Source of the DNA: RGIG5612 sp964528825
Lineage (GTDB): Bacteria > Bacillota > Clostridia > Lachnospirales > Lachnospiraceae
Direction of reading: 5' to 3'
Assembly: GCA_964528825.1 (NCBI GenBank)
Contig: CAZGVB010000033.1
Coordinates: 1 to 14,836, forward strand
DNA length: 14,836 nucleotides
Part shown: one piece after another, positions 7,584 through 14,836 of the stretch
Layout of the letters: every line of letters begins with the position of its first letter
Position numbering within the stretch: position 1 is the stretch's first letter
Made by a program: the position numbers and the translations under genes
The notes under the pieces: model-generated
The model's database searches: none
What the model saw: the letters and a program-made list of their open reading frames with translations, nothing else
What the model was told of the DNA's origin: nothing

Positions 7584-7962
7584 CACTCTCACCTCCTATT
7601 TCAGCCTTGGCTCTGCTTATGATATCTTTAAGCTCCTCCTCACTCATTCCCGCTCTGAGAAGCTTTTTGACAAGCAATATAAAATCGTCCGTCTTATCAC
7701 GATTCTTTTCCTTGATGATATCCAGCGCCTTGCCGCTTATGAAGCTTCCCCTTCCGGGAACCGATATCGTAAGCCCTCTGCTCGTCAGCTCACTGAATGC
7801 CTTTTGTATGGTATTCGGATTAACCGAGAGCTCGACAGACAGGCTTCTTACAGACGGAAGCTGATCTCCTTCCTTTAACAATCCCACAAGTATAAATCTT
7901 TCCGCCTGATCTACGATCTGCTCATATACAGGTGTGCGGGACATAGGATCTATCTGAAACAC
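7570..7962 (-). CDS. GntR family transcriptional regulator, YtrA subfamily
   Basis: The 130-residue protein has an N-terminal winged helix (residues ~8-75) with the standard GntR strings PVYEQIVDQAERFI, GDQLPSVRSLS, VNPNTIQKAFSEL and GLTISVPGRGSFIS. Only a short helical tail follows, without an effector domain, as in the YtrA subfamily. Such regulators typically repress their own ABC operon and release it under cell-wall antibiotic stress. Translation starts at GTG 7962: an overlapping ATG at 7964 reaches a stop after four codons, and a GGGGGAG ribosome site lies 5 nt upstream of the GTG. It is the first gene of a three-gene operon, with an apparent promoter and a palindromic operator at 8008-8060. 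Confidence 0.9.
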   Translation of the reverse strand: MFQIDPMSRTPVYEQIVDQAERFILVGLLKEGDQLPSVRSLSVELSVNPNTIQKAFSELTSRGLTISVPGRGSFISGKALDIIKEKNRDKTDDFILLVKKLLRAGMSEEELKDIISRAKAEIGGESDDRG

Positions 7963-8007
7963 ATTAGCTCCCCCTTTCTGTTATCTTTAATGTTCGTTGT
8001 CTTAACT

Positions 8008-8026
8008 GTACTACCTATCATAGTAC
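8008..8026 (-). promoter_or_regulatory. Candidate GntR operator, GTACTA-N7-TAGTAC
   Basis: A perfect 6-bp inverted repeat with a 7-bp spacer lies directly downstream of the -10 box and covers the predicted transcription start. Its size and placement suit binding by a GntR dimer, and repression would be by blocking polymerase. Assignment to the adjacent regulator is inference from position. Confidence 0.6.
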
Positions 8027-8031
8027 GCTTA

Positions 8032-8060
8032 TTTATATCATGTGATCAGCACGTTGTCAA
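8032..8060 (-). promoter_or_regulatory. Sigma-A-type promoter of the GntR-ABC operon
   Basis: On the minus strand TTGACA (8055-8060, perfect -35) is followed by exactly 17 bp and TATAAA (8032-8037, -10). The start of transcription should fall near 8025, giving a leader of about 60 nt before the GTG start. Confidence 0.75.
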
Positions 8061-8258
8061 CAGCAAAAATCCGGTAACTATCCCGAGTCACTATCCGGAA
8101 TCGTTAGCCCGAGAGAGGCGCATCTTACTTTACAACCGAGGTTGATACCACTCTCATCTATCCAATCTTTAGTACTGCTCATGTGAAATCTGCTGTCCTA
8201 TAAGTCGCTGTTACAGAATTTTTTTGCTCACCACCGGAATATAAAGGAGGCCAAACAC
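8061..8258. other. Intergenic stretch without recognised features
   Basis: Between the GntR promoter and the terminator of the LRR gene I see no ORF with a ribosome site, no RNA gene and no strong repeat beyond a short CCGGTAACTATCC / CACTATCCGG similarity near 8070-8100. Confidence 0.5.
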
Positions 8259-8299
8259 AAAAAAAGCCAAACACCGCACATCTCTGTACAGCGTTTGGC
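8259..8299 (-). terminator. Rho-independent terminator of the LRR surface-protein gene
   Basis: On the minus strand GCCAAACGC at 8291-8299 pairs with the GTTTGGC ending at 8266 (7 bp of perfect stem plus imperfect inner pairs), followed at once by seven T (8265-8259). It lies about 115 bp after the stop of the LRR gene. Confidence 0.7.
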
Positions 8300-8312
8300 C
8301 TCATTCTTTAGC

Positions 8313-8355
8313 CCGGTATTAATCTGCTGCTTTGCCTGCTGCAGATCAATACCGG
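8313..8355 (-). repeat. Long hairpin in the 3' untranslated region of the LRR gene
   Basis: CCGGTATT (8313-8320) pairs with AATACCGG (8348-8355); after one mismatch, ATCTGC pairs with GCAGAT, giving 14 of 15 paired positions around a 13-nt loop. No T tract follows. It lies between the stop codon and the terminator, so it may protect the transcript end or form part of a structured 3' RNA. Confidence 0.55.
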
Positions 8356-8414
8356 TATGTTCATCAATAGCATATCCGCTTTTAATTCGCCTATCCCGGT
8401 GATAACCGACTTTC

Positions 8415-11400
8415 TTATTCATTTATCAACAGATAATATCTGTTGATAAATGTCACCATCTGTCTTCTCTGGATATTGCTTACTCTGTCAAATATAACCG
8501 TGTTATCCGCCTGGTTAACACCCTTTGTGATGCCGGTTGCCTTCGCCCATGCGATGGCCTTGTATGTATCTGAAGACCGATCCAAAATGCCGTCTACATC
8601 CGTAAATCCCGTATATGCTGCTGTAACTGTGGGTTTACCTGCCATGCGGTAAAGCATGACGATGGTAGATGCTCTGGAGATTGAATTGTTCGGCCTGTAT
8701 GTTACAGTGCCGTTTGACTCCGTATATCCCTTTGTGATACCCGCACCGACTGCCCAATATATACCTTCAACAGCACCCGCGGAAACTCCTCCGAGGTCTG
8801 TGAATCTCGCAGATGACCTGCCTTTTTCAAGTGCCTTTGCAGCTGAAGACGGATCTATGATCTTCGCAAGTCTGTAGAGCATTACAGCCATCTGTGCTCT
8901 GGTCGTATTGCCGATCCTGTCAAAATAAGGCGTTCCGTTTGTATCCTTCTTGCCCTTTACGATGCCCATATCGGCCGCCCAGTAGGTTCTTTCGAACTCT
9001 CCGCTTGTGATCGCACCGCTCGCCACTTTACCTTCCGTTACATCATAGAATCTTGTCTGGACAGTACATGTGGCAGCAAAGCCTCCGTCCTCTGTCACAG
9101 CTGTCACTGTCGTCTTGCCATAGGCAAGTGCGGTAACTGTGCCGTCGGACGATACCTGTACAATGCCCGTATCTCCTGCATTCCATGTCACGTTTTTGTT
9201 TGCTGCCGTTTCAGGTGCAACAGTGGCTTTGAGCCGGATCTTTTCTCCTGTATTTATTGTTATACTCGTTTTATCAAGAGATATCCCTGTTACAGCAATA
9301 TCTTTCGCATTCACATAAATTTTAAGACTGGATGTAATATCCTTATAGGTGACCTTTATCGTCTTCCGTCCGGTGGTTGACATATCACAGCTGCCGATAT
9401 TAAGCAGGTCATAAGGAATTTCCTGTATGCAGCCGTCTGCATATGTTACGGTCATGCTGATTCCCTGACTTAAGCTCTCACCTGCTGTATATGAGCTTTT
9501 ATCGATATTGCATACAGCGGAAGAGACATCCGCACCGCAATATCCTATCCAGACAAGCTGCGAGCTGCACCGGCTCCTTGCCTCTTCCGTCCACGTATCG
9601 TTGTGCAATGGGTAGAATCCGTAAGCTGTATCACTGCCGCTTGCAAATGCGTCCGCACCCGCCTCAGGTACATCGCCTTCAAAATAGAATTCGCGAATGC
9701 CGCTGTTTGCAAATAATCCTGCGGGTATCTTTTTGACACTTTCACCGATATATACGCAGATTCCGCTTGAGTACGAGGCTGCATTTCGGAACGGCCCGAC
9801 TGACCCGAGAAGTTCGGCCGATGCGGCGTCATAATGAATCTCCGTCAATGCGCTGCAGCCGTCAAATATACAATCCTCGATATAGGCCGTGTTTTCCGGG
9901 ATCGTGATACTCTTAAGCCCCGTACATCCGGAGAATGCATAACTTCCGATGATCGCGTAATCGGGGATTGTAATACTTGTCACCGTGCTGCAGCCTGCAA
10001 ATGCCCCGTCTCCGATGCTCAGAATAATGCTTGGCATTGTCAGACTCGTCATTTTATCGCAGCCTGCAAGTGCGTAACCTCCGATACTTGTCACACCCTC
10101 TTTTACGATTACCTTAGTAATCTTTCCTCGGAGGAAATACCACGGAGCATCGCCCTGCTTGGTATAATTCCACATCTCATCCGTACCTTCTATGGTGAGC
10201 GTGTTGTTCTTGAATGTCCATGTCACATTATCGCCGCAATAGCCATATTGTGTATTGTAATGTACTGTTGCAGCGGTAAGGCAGTCATTTCTAATTCCCT
10301 TGTTGACTTTGCTCCACTGCGTACTGCTTCCCGAGTAATATACGTCCTTAAGAGCGGAGCAGCTTAAAAATGCCCAGGTTCCGACACTCGTCATACTGCT
10401 TGGAATCGTAATGCTCTTAAGCGCACTGCAGCTCATAAAAGTGCTCATTTCGATGCTTTTCACTCCCGATGGGACCGTGAAGCTCTCAAGTGAAGTGCAA
10501 TAGCAGAATGCCATCTGTCCGATACTCGTTACGCTATTTGGAACCAATATATGCTTAAGCGCGCTGCAATTTGAAAATGTGGCACTTTCAATACTTGTAA
10601 CCCTGTTTCCGATTCTTACGCTTTCCAGCGCGCTGCAGGCGGAGAACGCACCTTCTCCGATACTCGTCACACTGTCTGGAATCGTGATACTTGTAAGTGA
10701 TCTGCAGAACTCGAATGCACCTTTTCCGATACTTATCATACCGTCCGGAATCGTTACGCTCGTCAATTGACTGCACCAGAACGCATCAGCTCCGATACTC
10801 GTTACGCTCTCCGGTATCACATAGATTGTTTTTATTTTGCCCGCAGGATATTGGATCAGCGTTGTCTTATTCTTATTGAACAGCACACCCTCCTCGCTGC
10901 TGTAAGCAGTATTATCTTCATTCACCTCTATGCTTGTAAGAGAGCTGCAGCCGAAGATCGCATTACTTCCGATGTTCGTCACACTTGCCGGTATCGTCAC
11001 CGTTTTTAATGCACTATAACCTCTGATTGCATTGCTTCCGATGCTCGTCACGCCTTCTTTTATCACCACCTCAGTGATATTATCTCCAAGCGAATACCAC
11101 GGTGCAGCACTGTTTTCGCTGTAATTCGGCATTGATCCGCTGCCGCTTATGGTGAGAATGCCGTCTTTGAATGTCCATGACAGATTGTCTCCAAAGCTGT
11201 AATGCACGGTTACGTTGTCAAGGTCCTCACAGTCTTTTGCAAGTGTATTCCATGTTGACAGCGTGCCCGTATAATATACATCCGTCAGAGCACTGCACCC
11301 GGTAAATGCCAAACTCTCTATAGTCTTCATACTGCCTGAAAGTGTCAACTTTTTAAGTGCACTGCAGCCGCTGAATGCGTGACTCCAGATAGTCACCACA

Positions 11401-13621
11401 CTATCAGAAAGCGTCACACTCTCAAGCGCAGTACAATCGGCAAAAGCATACATGCCGACGCTCGTCACACCGTCTCCTATCACCACGTCTGTGATACTCT
11501 CCCTGAGCGAATACCACGGTGCAGCGCTGCTTTCGCCATAATCCGGTATCTCACCTTCACCTTCTATGGTAAGAATGCCGTCTTTAAGCGTCCATGACAG
11601 ATCATCTCCAATGACATAATGGATTGCCGCGGATAGTAAGGTATCATTACCTGCGGCACATTTGATCGCATTCCACTGCGCAGGTGTACCAGCATAATAT
11701 ATATCCGTCAAAGCGGTGCATCCTGCGAAAGCATTTTCTTCGATGCTCGTTACGCTGTCTGAGATCTCTATGCTCACAAGTGCGCTGCAATCCCCGAATG
11801 CTCCTTCTCCGATGTCAGTTACACTGTCAGGAATCACATATTCCGTTCCCTCTTTTGCAGACGGATATTGAATCAATGTTGTCTTTTCCTTATTGAACAG
11901 CACGCCTCCATCACTGCAATAATTTTTATTTTCACTGTTCACATCTATGTTTGAGAGAGAATTGCATCCTTGGAACGCACCTTCTCCGATATTTGTCAAG
12001 CCGGAAGGTATCGCTATTTTCTTTAATGCATTGCAGCCATGGAACGCACTGCTTCCGATGCCCGTCACGCTGTCAGGAACCTCTACGCTCTCAAGTGCGG
12101 TACAATCACTGAATGCATTATTTCCGACACCGGTCACGCCGCTTTCTATTACCACACTTGTGATATTCTCCCTGAGAGAATACCACGGCGCGGCGCTGCC
12201 GTCGCTGTAATCCGGAATAGTCCCCTTGCCGCTTATGGTGAGAATGCCGTCTTTGAACATCCATGTCAGATTGTCACCGCAGGGATAATGTACCGTTGCG
12301 GCATCAAATCCTTCACAGCCTTCCGTAAGTGTACTCCACTTTGCTGCCGTACCGTCAAAATATATATAAGTCAGAGCACTGCAGCCGGAAAATGCATTAG
12401 TTTCGATATTAGTAATGCTGCCGGAAAACGTTATATTCGCAAGTGCGCTATACTCTTTGAATGCATTGCTTCCGATGCTTGTTACGCCATCTTCTATCAC
12501 CACATCAGTGATATTCTCTCTGAACAAATACCACGGTGCAGTGCTGCTATCACTGAAATCCGGTATCTCTCCTTCACCTTCTATGGTGAGAATGCCGTCC
12601 TTGAATGTCCATGTCAGATCGTCGCCGCAGGGATAGTGTACAGTTACTCCATCAAGTCCTTCGCAGCTTTCCGTAAGCGCACTCCACTTTGCTGCCGTAC
12701 CGTCAAAATATATATCAGTCAGAACGCTGCAGCCGGAAAATGCCTTGTTCCCAATGCTCGTCACGCTATCGGGAATTGTTATGCTCTCAAGTGCGCCGCA
12801 GCCATAAAACGCATAGCTGCCTATGTTTATTATGCTGTCAGGAAGTGTTATGTTTGTAAACTTGCAATCCGAGAACGGATAACTTCCAATACCTGTCACA
12901 CCATCCCCGATCAACACATCGGTAATGCTTGTACGAATCGAATTCCACGGAGCTCCTCTCCAAGTGTAATCAGATATCGCTCCATCTCCGCTGATGGTGA
13001 GAGTACCGTTTTCAAATGTCCATGTCAGACCCTCGCCGCAGGTACAATGTATTGTCGCTGATGTTAAAGAACCGTTGCCTGTGTCGCAGATGTTACTCAG
13101 CTGTTCTGCCGTCCCTTCATAATACACATCAGTAAGTGCGCTGCACTGGTAAAATGCATCACTTCCGATGCTCGTCACACTGTCAGGTATTGTTATGCTT
13201 GCAAGCGAAGTGCAATAGTAGAATGCACGGGATCCGATGCTCGTCACACTGTCAGGTATTGTTATGCTTGCAAGCGAAGTGCAATAGNNNNNNNNNNNNN
13301 NNNNNNNNNNNNNNNNNNNNNNNNNNNNNNNNNNNNNNNNNNNNNNNNNNNNNNNNNNNNNNNNNNNNNNNNNNNNNNNNNNNNNNNGCGATACGAATTC
13401 AATGGAGAGCCCATGGTGCTTTTATAGTCCTGCATCGCCCCTTCACCGCTGATAGTCAGCAAACCCGTGCTGTATAATGTCCATGTGACATTTGTACCGC
13501 AATTGCCGGACGCAACTATTGTCGTCTCCTCCGCGGGCACTCTGATCTCGCCCATTCCAAACGTTAATATGAAGACTAAGATCACACTGAGTAATCTTAT
13601 AAAAATATTTCGTCTTCTCAT
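8415..13621 (-). CDS. Very large secreted BspA-like LRR_5 surface protein with Ig-like and SLH-like repeats (interrupted by assembly gap)
   Basis: At least 1,701 residues are visible (78 before and 1,623 after the gap). ATG 13621 is preferred to ATG 13627 because GGGAG (13629-13633) is 7 nt upstream of it but touches the other. A signal peptide follows (RRRNIFIRLLSVILVFILTF, possible cleavage after VPA). Seven header modules of the form TWTFKDGILTI...APWYSLRENIT...GVTSIG begin near 13500, 13040, 12630, 12280, 11610, 11195 and 10235. Each is followed by 23-residue LRR_5 repeats (SITIPDSVTSIGxxAFxxCS) and closes with a YYxGT...W...VHY linker and a Cys. Two variants contain GVLFNKxKTTLIQYP. Then come an Ig-like region (~9540-9300), a Big_2 domain (~9296-9056) and three SLH-like repeats (~9054-8868, 8812-8625, 8615-8415) that would tether it to the cell wall. 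Such proteins act in adhesion and host or microbe interaction; ligand unknown. It has its own promoter and terminator. Confidence 0.87.
8420..8452. repeat. 33-bp perfect inverted repeat at the 3' end of the LRR coding region
   Basis: Two 16-bp arms (8420-8435 and 8437-8452) are exact reverse complements around a single central base. The arm is AT-rich (TTTATCAACAGATA). It encodes the last residues before the stop (about TFINRYYLLIN) and ends 3 bp before the TAA at 8415-8417. Confidence 0.7.
9850..13287 (-). repeat. Tandem LRR_5-coding repeats (69-bp units) in larger modules
   Basis: The dominant unit is 69 bp (23 codons). Larger modules repeat at roughly 350-960 bp intervals, judged from the recurring TCCATG(T/A)CA header on the + strand near 13019, 12608, 12260, 11592, 11176 and 10216. 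A 55-bp stretch is identical at 13164-13218 and 13233-13287, one 69-bp period apart, ending exactly at the N run. Confidence 0.8.
13288..13387. other. Assembly gap (100 N)
   Basis: Exactly 100 N, the usual placeholder for a gap of unknown length. The coding frames on its two sides disagree if taken at face value. An intact gene requires a true gap length of 3k+2 bases. Missing sequence should hold the rest of the first header module and one or more LRR_5 units. Confidence 0.95.
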
Positions 13622-13628
13622 TTTCATT

Positions 13629-13633
13629 CTCCC
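13629..13633 (-). promoter_or_regulatory. Ribosome binding site setting the LRR gene start
   Basis: GGGAG on the minus strand lies 7 nt before ATG 13621. The alternative ATG at 13627 is only 1 nt away, so it is unlikely to be used. Confidence 0.6.
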
Positions 13634-13691
13634 ATGTTTTTATAACTTTATTTTCATACTTTACAGGTTACATCCCTTTTCCGATTCTCTG

Positions 13692-13720
13692 ACTTTATTC
13701 TTTTTCATCCACAATGTCAA
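13692..13720 (-). promoter_or_regulatory. Candidate promoter of the LRR surface-protein gene
   Basis: On the minus strand TTGACA (13715-13720) is followed by 17 bp and TAAAGT (13692-13697), a -10 box matching four of six consensus bases. The leader to ATG 13621 would be about 65 nt. A run of seven G lies just upstream of the -35 box. Confidence 0.5.
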
Positions 13721-13824
13721 TGCTTACCCCCCCGTACAAAAATTTTCATTACAATTTAGCTCGCTCGCGAAAAAAACATTTTCTGTTGCGGATGCAAGAT
13801 CCGAATCTACAGAAAAGGAGCGGG

Positions 13825-13850
13825 GTTACCATTAGTAACAAAGTGTTACC
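13825..13850 (+). promoter_or_regulatory. Candidate XRE operator: three GTTAC/GTAAC half-sites at 10-bp spacing
   Basis: GTTAC starts at 13825, GTAAC at 13835 and GTTAC at 13845, in alternating orientation and each exactly 10 bp apart. A further GTAAC starts at 13898, just inside the repressor coding region. This places two or three half-sites on one face of the DNA helix upstream of the XRE gene. Assignment to that protein is inference. Confidence 0.45.
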
Positions 13851-13894
13851 GGCATGTGATGTAAAAAAATCATGCGTTAGGTTAATATCAGGCA

Positions 13895-14251
13895 ATGGTA
13901 ACAAATATCAATGTTATGTTAAGTCTTGGAAACAGAATAAAAAAGGCACGTTTGGAAAAAGGCATGACGCAGGAGGAGCTGGCTGAGGCACTCGGGCTCG
14001 CAAGGACTACCGTGGCCAGGTATGAGCTCGGAGAAATAGAGCCCAAGCTGCAGAATCTGATAACACTCTCAATAGTTCTTGGAGTAAGTACGGATTATCT
14101 GCTCGGTGTCAGCCATTCAAAGATGTATATGCCGGCAGAGCTGTCAAATGAGGTCTTGGACTCTTTGAATAGGTTTGTTGCAGATATTATAAAGGAGGTA
14201 AGAAATGAAAAAATTAATAGGATTGACGGTAATGATGATAATGGCTGTTGA
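13895..14251 (+). CDS. XRE family helix-turn-helix transcriptional regulator
   Basis: The 118-residue protein has a complete HTH_3 domain at residues ~11-72: LGNRIKKARLEKGMTQEELA, then GLARTTVARYELGEIEPK and ending GVSTDYLLGVS, the standard form for Firmicute Cro/CI-type repressors. The ~45-residue tail (SNEVLDSLNRFVADIIKEV) is probably helical and may mediate dimer formation. The start is uncertain: ATG 13895 and the in-frame ATG 13916 both lack a good ribosome site; AGG a few bases before 13895 is the best available. The 3' end overlaps the next gene by 47 bp, so regulator and lipoprotein form a coupled pair. It is transcribed away from the LRR surface-protein gene and may control itself, the lipoprotein and possibly the divergent gene. 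Confidence 0.87.
   Translation: MVTNINVMLSLGNRIKKARLEKGMTQEELAEALGLARTTVARYELGEIEPKLQNLITLSIVLGVSTDYLLGVSHSKMYMPAELSNEVLDSLNRFVADIIKEVRNEKINRIDGNDDNGC
14191..14199 (+). promoter_or_regulatory. Strong ribosome binding site inside the XRE gene
   Basis: AAAGGAGGT is a near-perfect anti-16S match 5 nt before ATG 14205 and lies within the XRE reading frame. It fixes the start of the lipoprotein gene and implies that gene is translated more strongly than the regulator. Confidence 0.85.
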
Positions 14252-14836
14252 GCTTATGGCAGGATGTGGGGGCGGAGCATCTGATAGTGAAAGTGCGGCT
14301 GATAATAAAGCGGGAAAGGCTGACGGTGATCTGACCGACATGCTTGATGAAATGTACGAAAAATTTGACCTTGCCGCCGATGCCGTGACTAAAGCTTCCG
14401 AAGAAATCATAGATATGATTGAGGATTATGATTCTTATAAAAATAACAAACGGGAAGTATCAGATTTTTACACGACTTCGATAAATGATGCCGATGCTCT
14501 GTATTCTTCAGCAAAAACAGCCGCACTGGATTATTTCAAAGAAGTATCTTACTATGTCCCCGATGATTATGAAACCTGGTACAACGCGATGGAGGATTTC
14601 TATGATACCTGGAATGATTGCATGGATGATTACTATGACGCATGGAATGACGCTTTCGACGATGTATACGACCAATGTGATGACGTAATCTGCGATGAAT
14701 CAGACAACATCGACTACAACGAATATTCCGAAACCTGGTCTGACATGTATGACACTTATTCTGACAGCTGGAGCAATATGTATCATGCTCATAGTGATTC
14801 GTGGAACGAGATCTACCAAATGTTTTGGGATGTCCA
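14205..14836 (+). CDS. Acidic lipoprotein with 11-residue Trp/Tyr/Asp repeats (3' end outside window)
   Basis: The first 210 residues are visible and the frame stays open to the window end. It starts MKKLIGLTVMMIMAVELMAG and then Cys21: a lipoprotein signal with lipobox MAGC, so the mature protein should be lipid-anchored on the outer face of the membrane. A Gly/Ser/Ala linker follows, then a helical region. From residue ~122 there are 11-residue units such as YDTWNDCMDDY and YDAWNDAFDDV, with Trp at 125, 136, 147 and again at 178, 189, 200; position 158 holds Cys, and one 2-residue phase slip occurs between 158 and 178. Asp and Glu dominate, so the net charge is strongly negative. The period of 11 suggests a hendecad helix or right-handed coiled coil. 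I do not recognise a characterised family. Start fixed by AAAGGAGGT 5 nt upstream. Confidence 0.82.
   Translation, partial: MKKLIGLTVMMIMAVELMAGCGGGASDSESAADNKAGKADGDLTDMLDEMYEKFDLAADAVTKASEEIIDMIEDYDSYKNNKREVSDFYTTSINDADALYSSAKTAALDYFKEVSYYVPDDYETWYNAMEDFYDTWNDCMDDYYDAWNDAFDDVYDQCDDVICDESDNIDYNEYSETWSDMYDTYSDSWSNMYHAHSDSWNEIYQMFWDV

Noticed and set aside
8228..8422. 64-codon minus-strand frame starting ATGAATAA over the LRR stop codon
   Set aside because: No ribosome site, its sequence runs through two hairpins and the intrinsic terminator, and the protein resembles nothing I know. Most likely chance reading of the 3' untranslated region.
12039..13061. 340-codon + strand frame, Cys-rich
   Set aside because: Exactly antisense to the LRR_5 repeats; the repeated codon pattern keeps this frame open. 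No ribosome site or separate domain.
9834..13287. Repetitive DNA considered as a CRISPR array or integron
   Set aside because: Units are protein-coding, 69 bp without distinct spacers, and translate into regular LRR_5 repeats.
13262..13627. Signal-peptide frame read through the N run as a separate 121-residue protein
   Set aside because: The part beyond the gap is out of frame only because the gap length is a placeholder; module comparison shows it belongs to the large LRR gene.
13467..13986. Two + strand frames of 90-122 codons upstream of the XRE gene
   Set aside because: They cross the antisense signal peptide, the LRR promoter and the candidate operator; no ribosome site or recognisable domain.

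Overview
The window looks like chromosomal DNA of an anaerobic, low-to-mid GC Firmicute, most likely a Lachnospiraceae-type gut or rumen Clostridium relative. Evidence is indirect: frequent ATA and AGA/AGG codons, strong GGAGG ribosome sites, a YtrA-type GntR/ABC operon, a BspA-like LRR_5 surface protein with SLH-like C-terminal repeats, and an oxygen-sensitive molybdopterin/Fe-S oxidoreductase. No rRNA, tRNA, CRISPR array or intact mobile element was seen. A run of exactly 100 N (13288-13387) marks an assembly gap inside the large repeat gene.

Left block (1-4173, + strand): the C-terminal half of a pyrogallol-phloroglucinol transhydroxylase-type large subunit, its Fe-S small subunit (8-bp overlap) and a DUF364 protein form one operon that ends in an intrinsic terminator (3066-3090). 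About 140 bp further on lies a separate 3-hydroxyacyl-CoA dehydrogenase-like gene. Together they could belong to anaerobic breakdown of gallate, pyrogallol or other polyhydroxylated aromatics; this is inference from enzyme class and proximity.

Middle block (4174-8060): a 300-bp intergenic stretch with two perfect palindromes, then a minus-strand operon reading GntR regulator, ABC ATPase, large ABC-2 permease with overlapping gene ends. Its promoter is clear (TTGACA, 17 bp, TATAAA), with an inverted repeat GTACTA-N7-TAGTAC at the expected start of transcription, a candidate operator for the GntR protein.

Right block (8061-14836): a minus-strand gene for a very large secreted LRR_5 protein (more than 1,700 residues, interrupted by the gap) with seven recurring header modules, two Ig-like domains and three SLH-like repeats. 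It is followed by a structured 3' region and a terminator. Divergent from it is an XRE-family repressor whose end overlaps the start of a lipoprotein gene that runs off the window. The mature lipoprotein is very acidic and has tryptophans at exact 11-residue spacing, suggesting a hendecad helix or coiled coil. Three GTTAC/GTAAC half-sites spaced by exactly 10 bp lie between the divergent genes and could be the repressor's operator.
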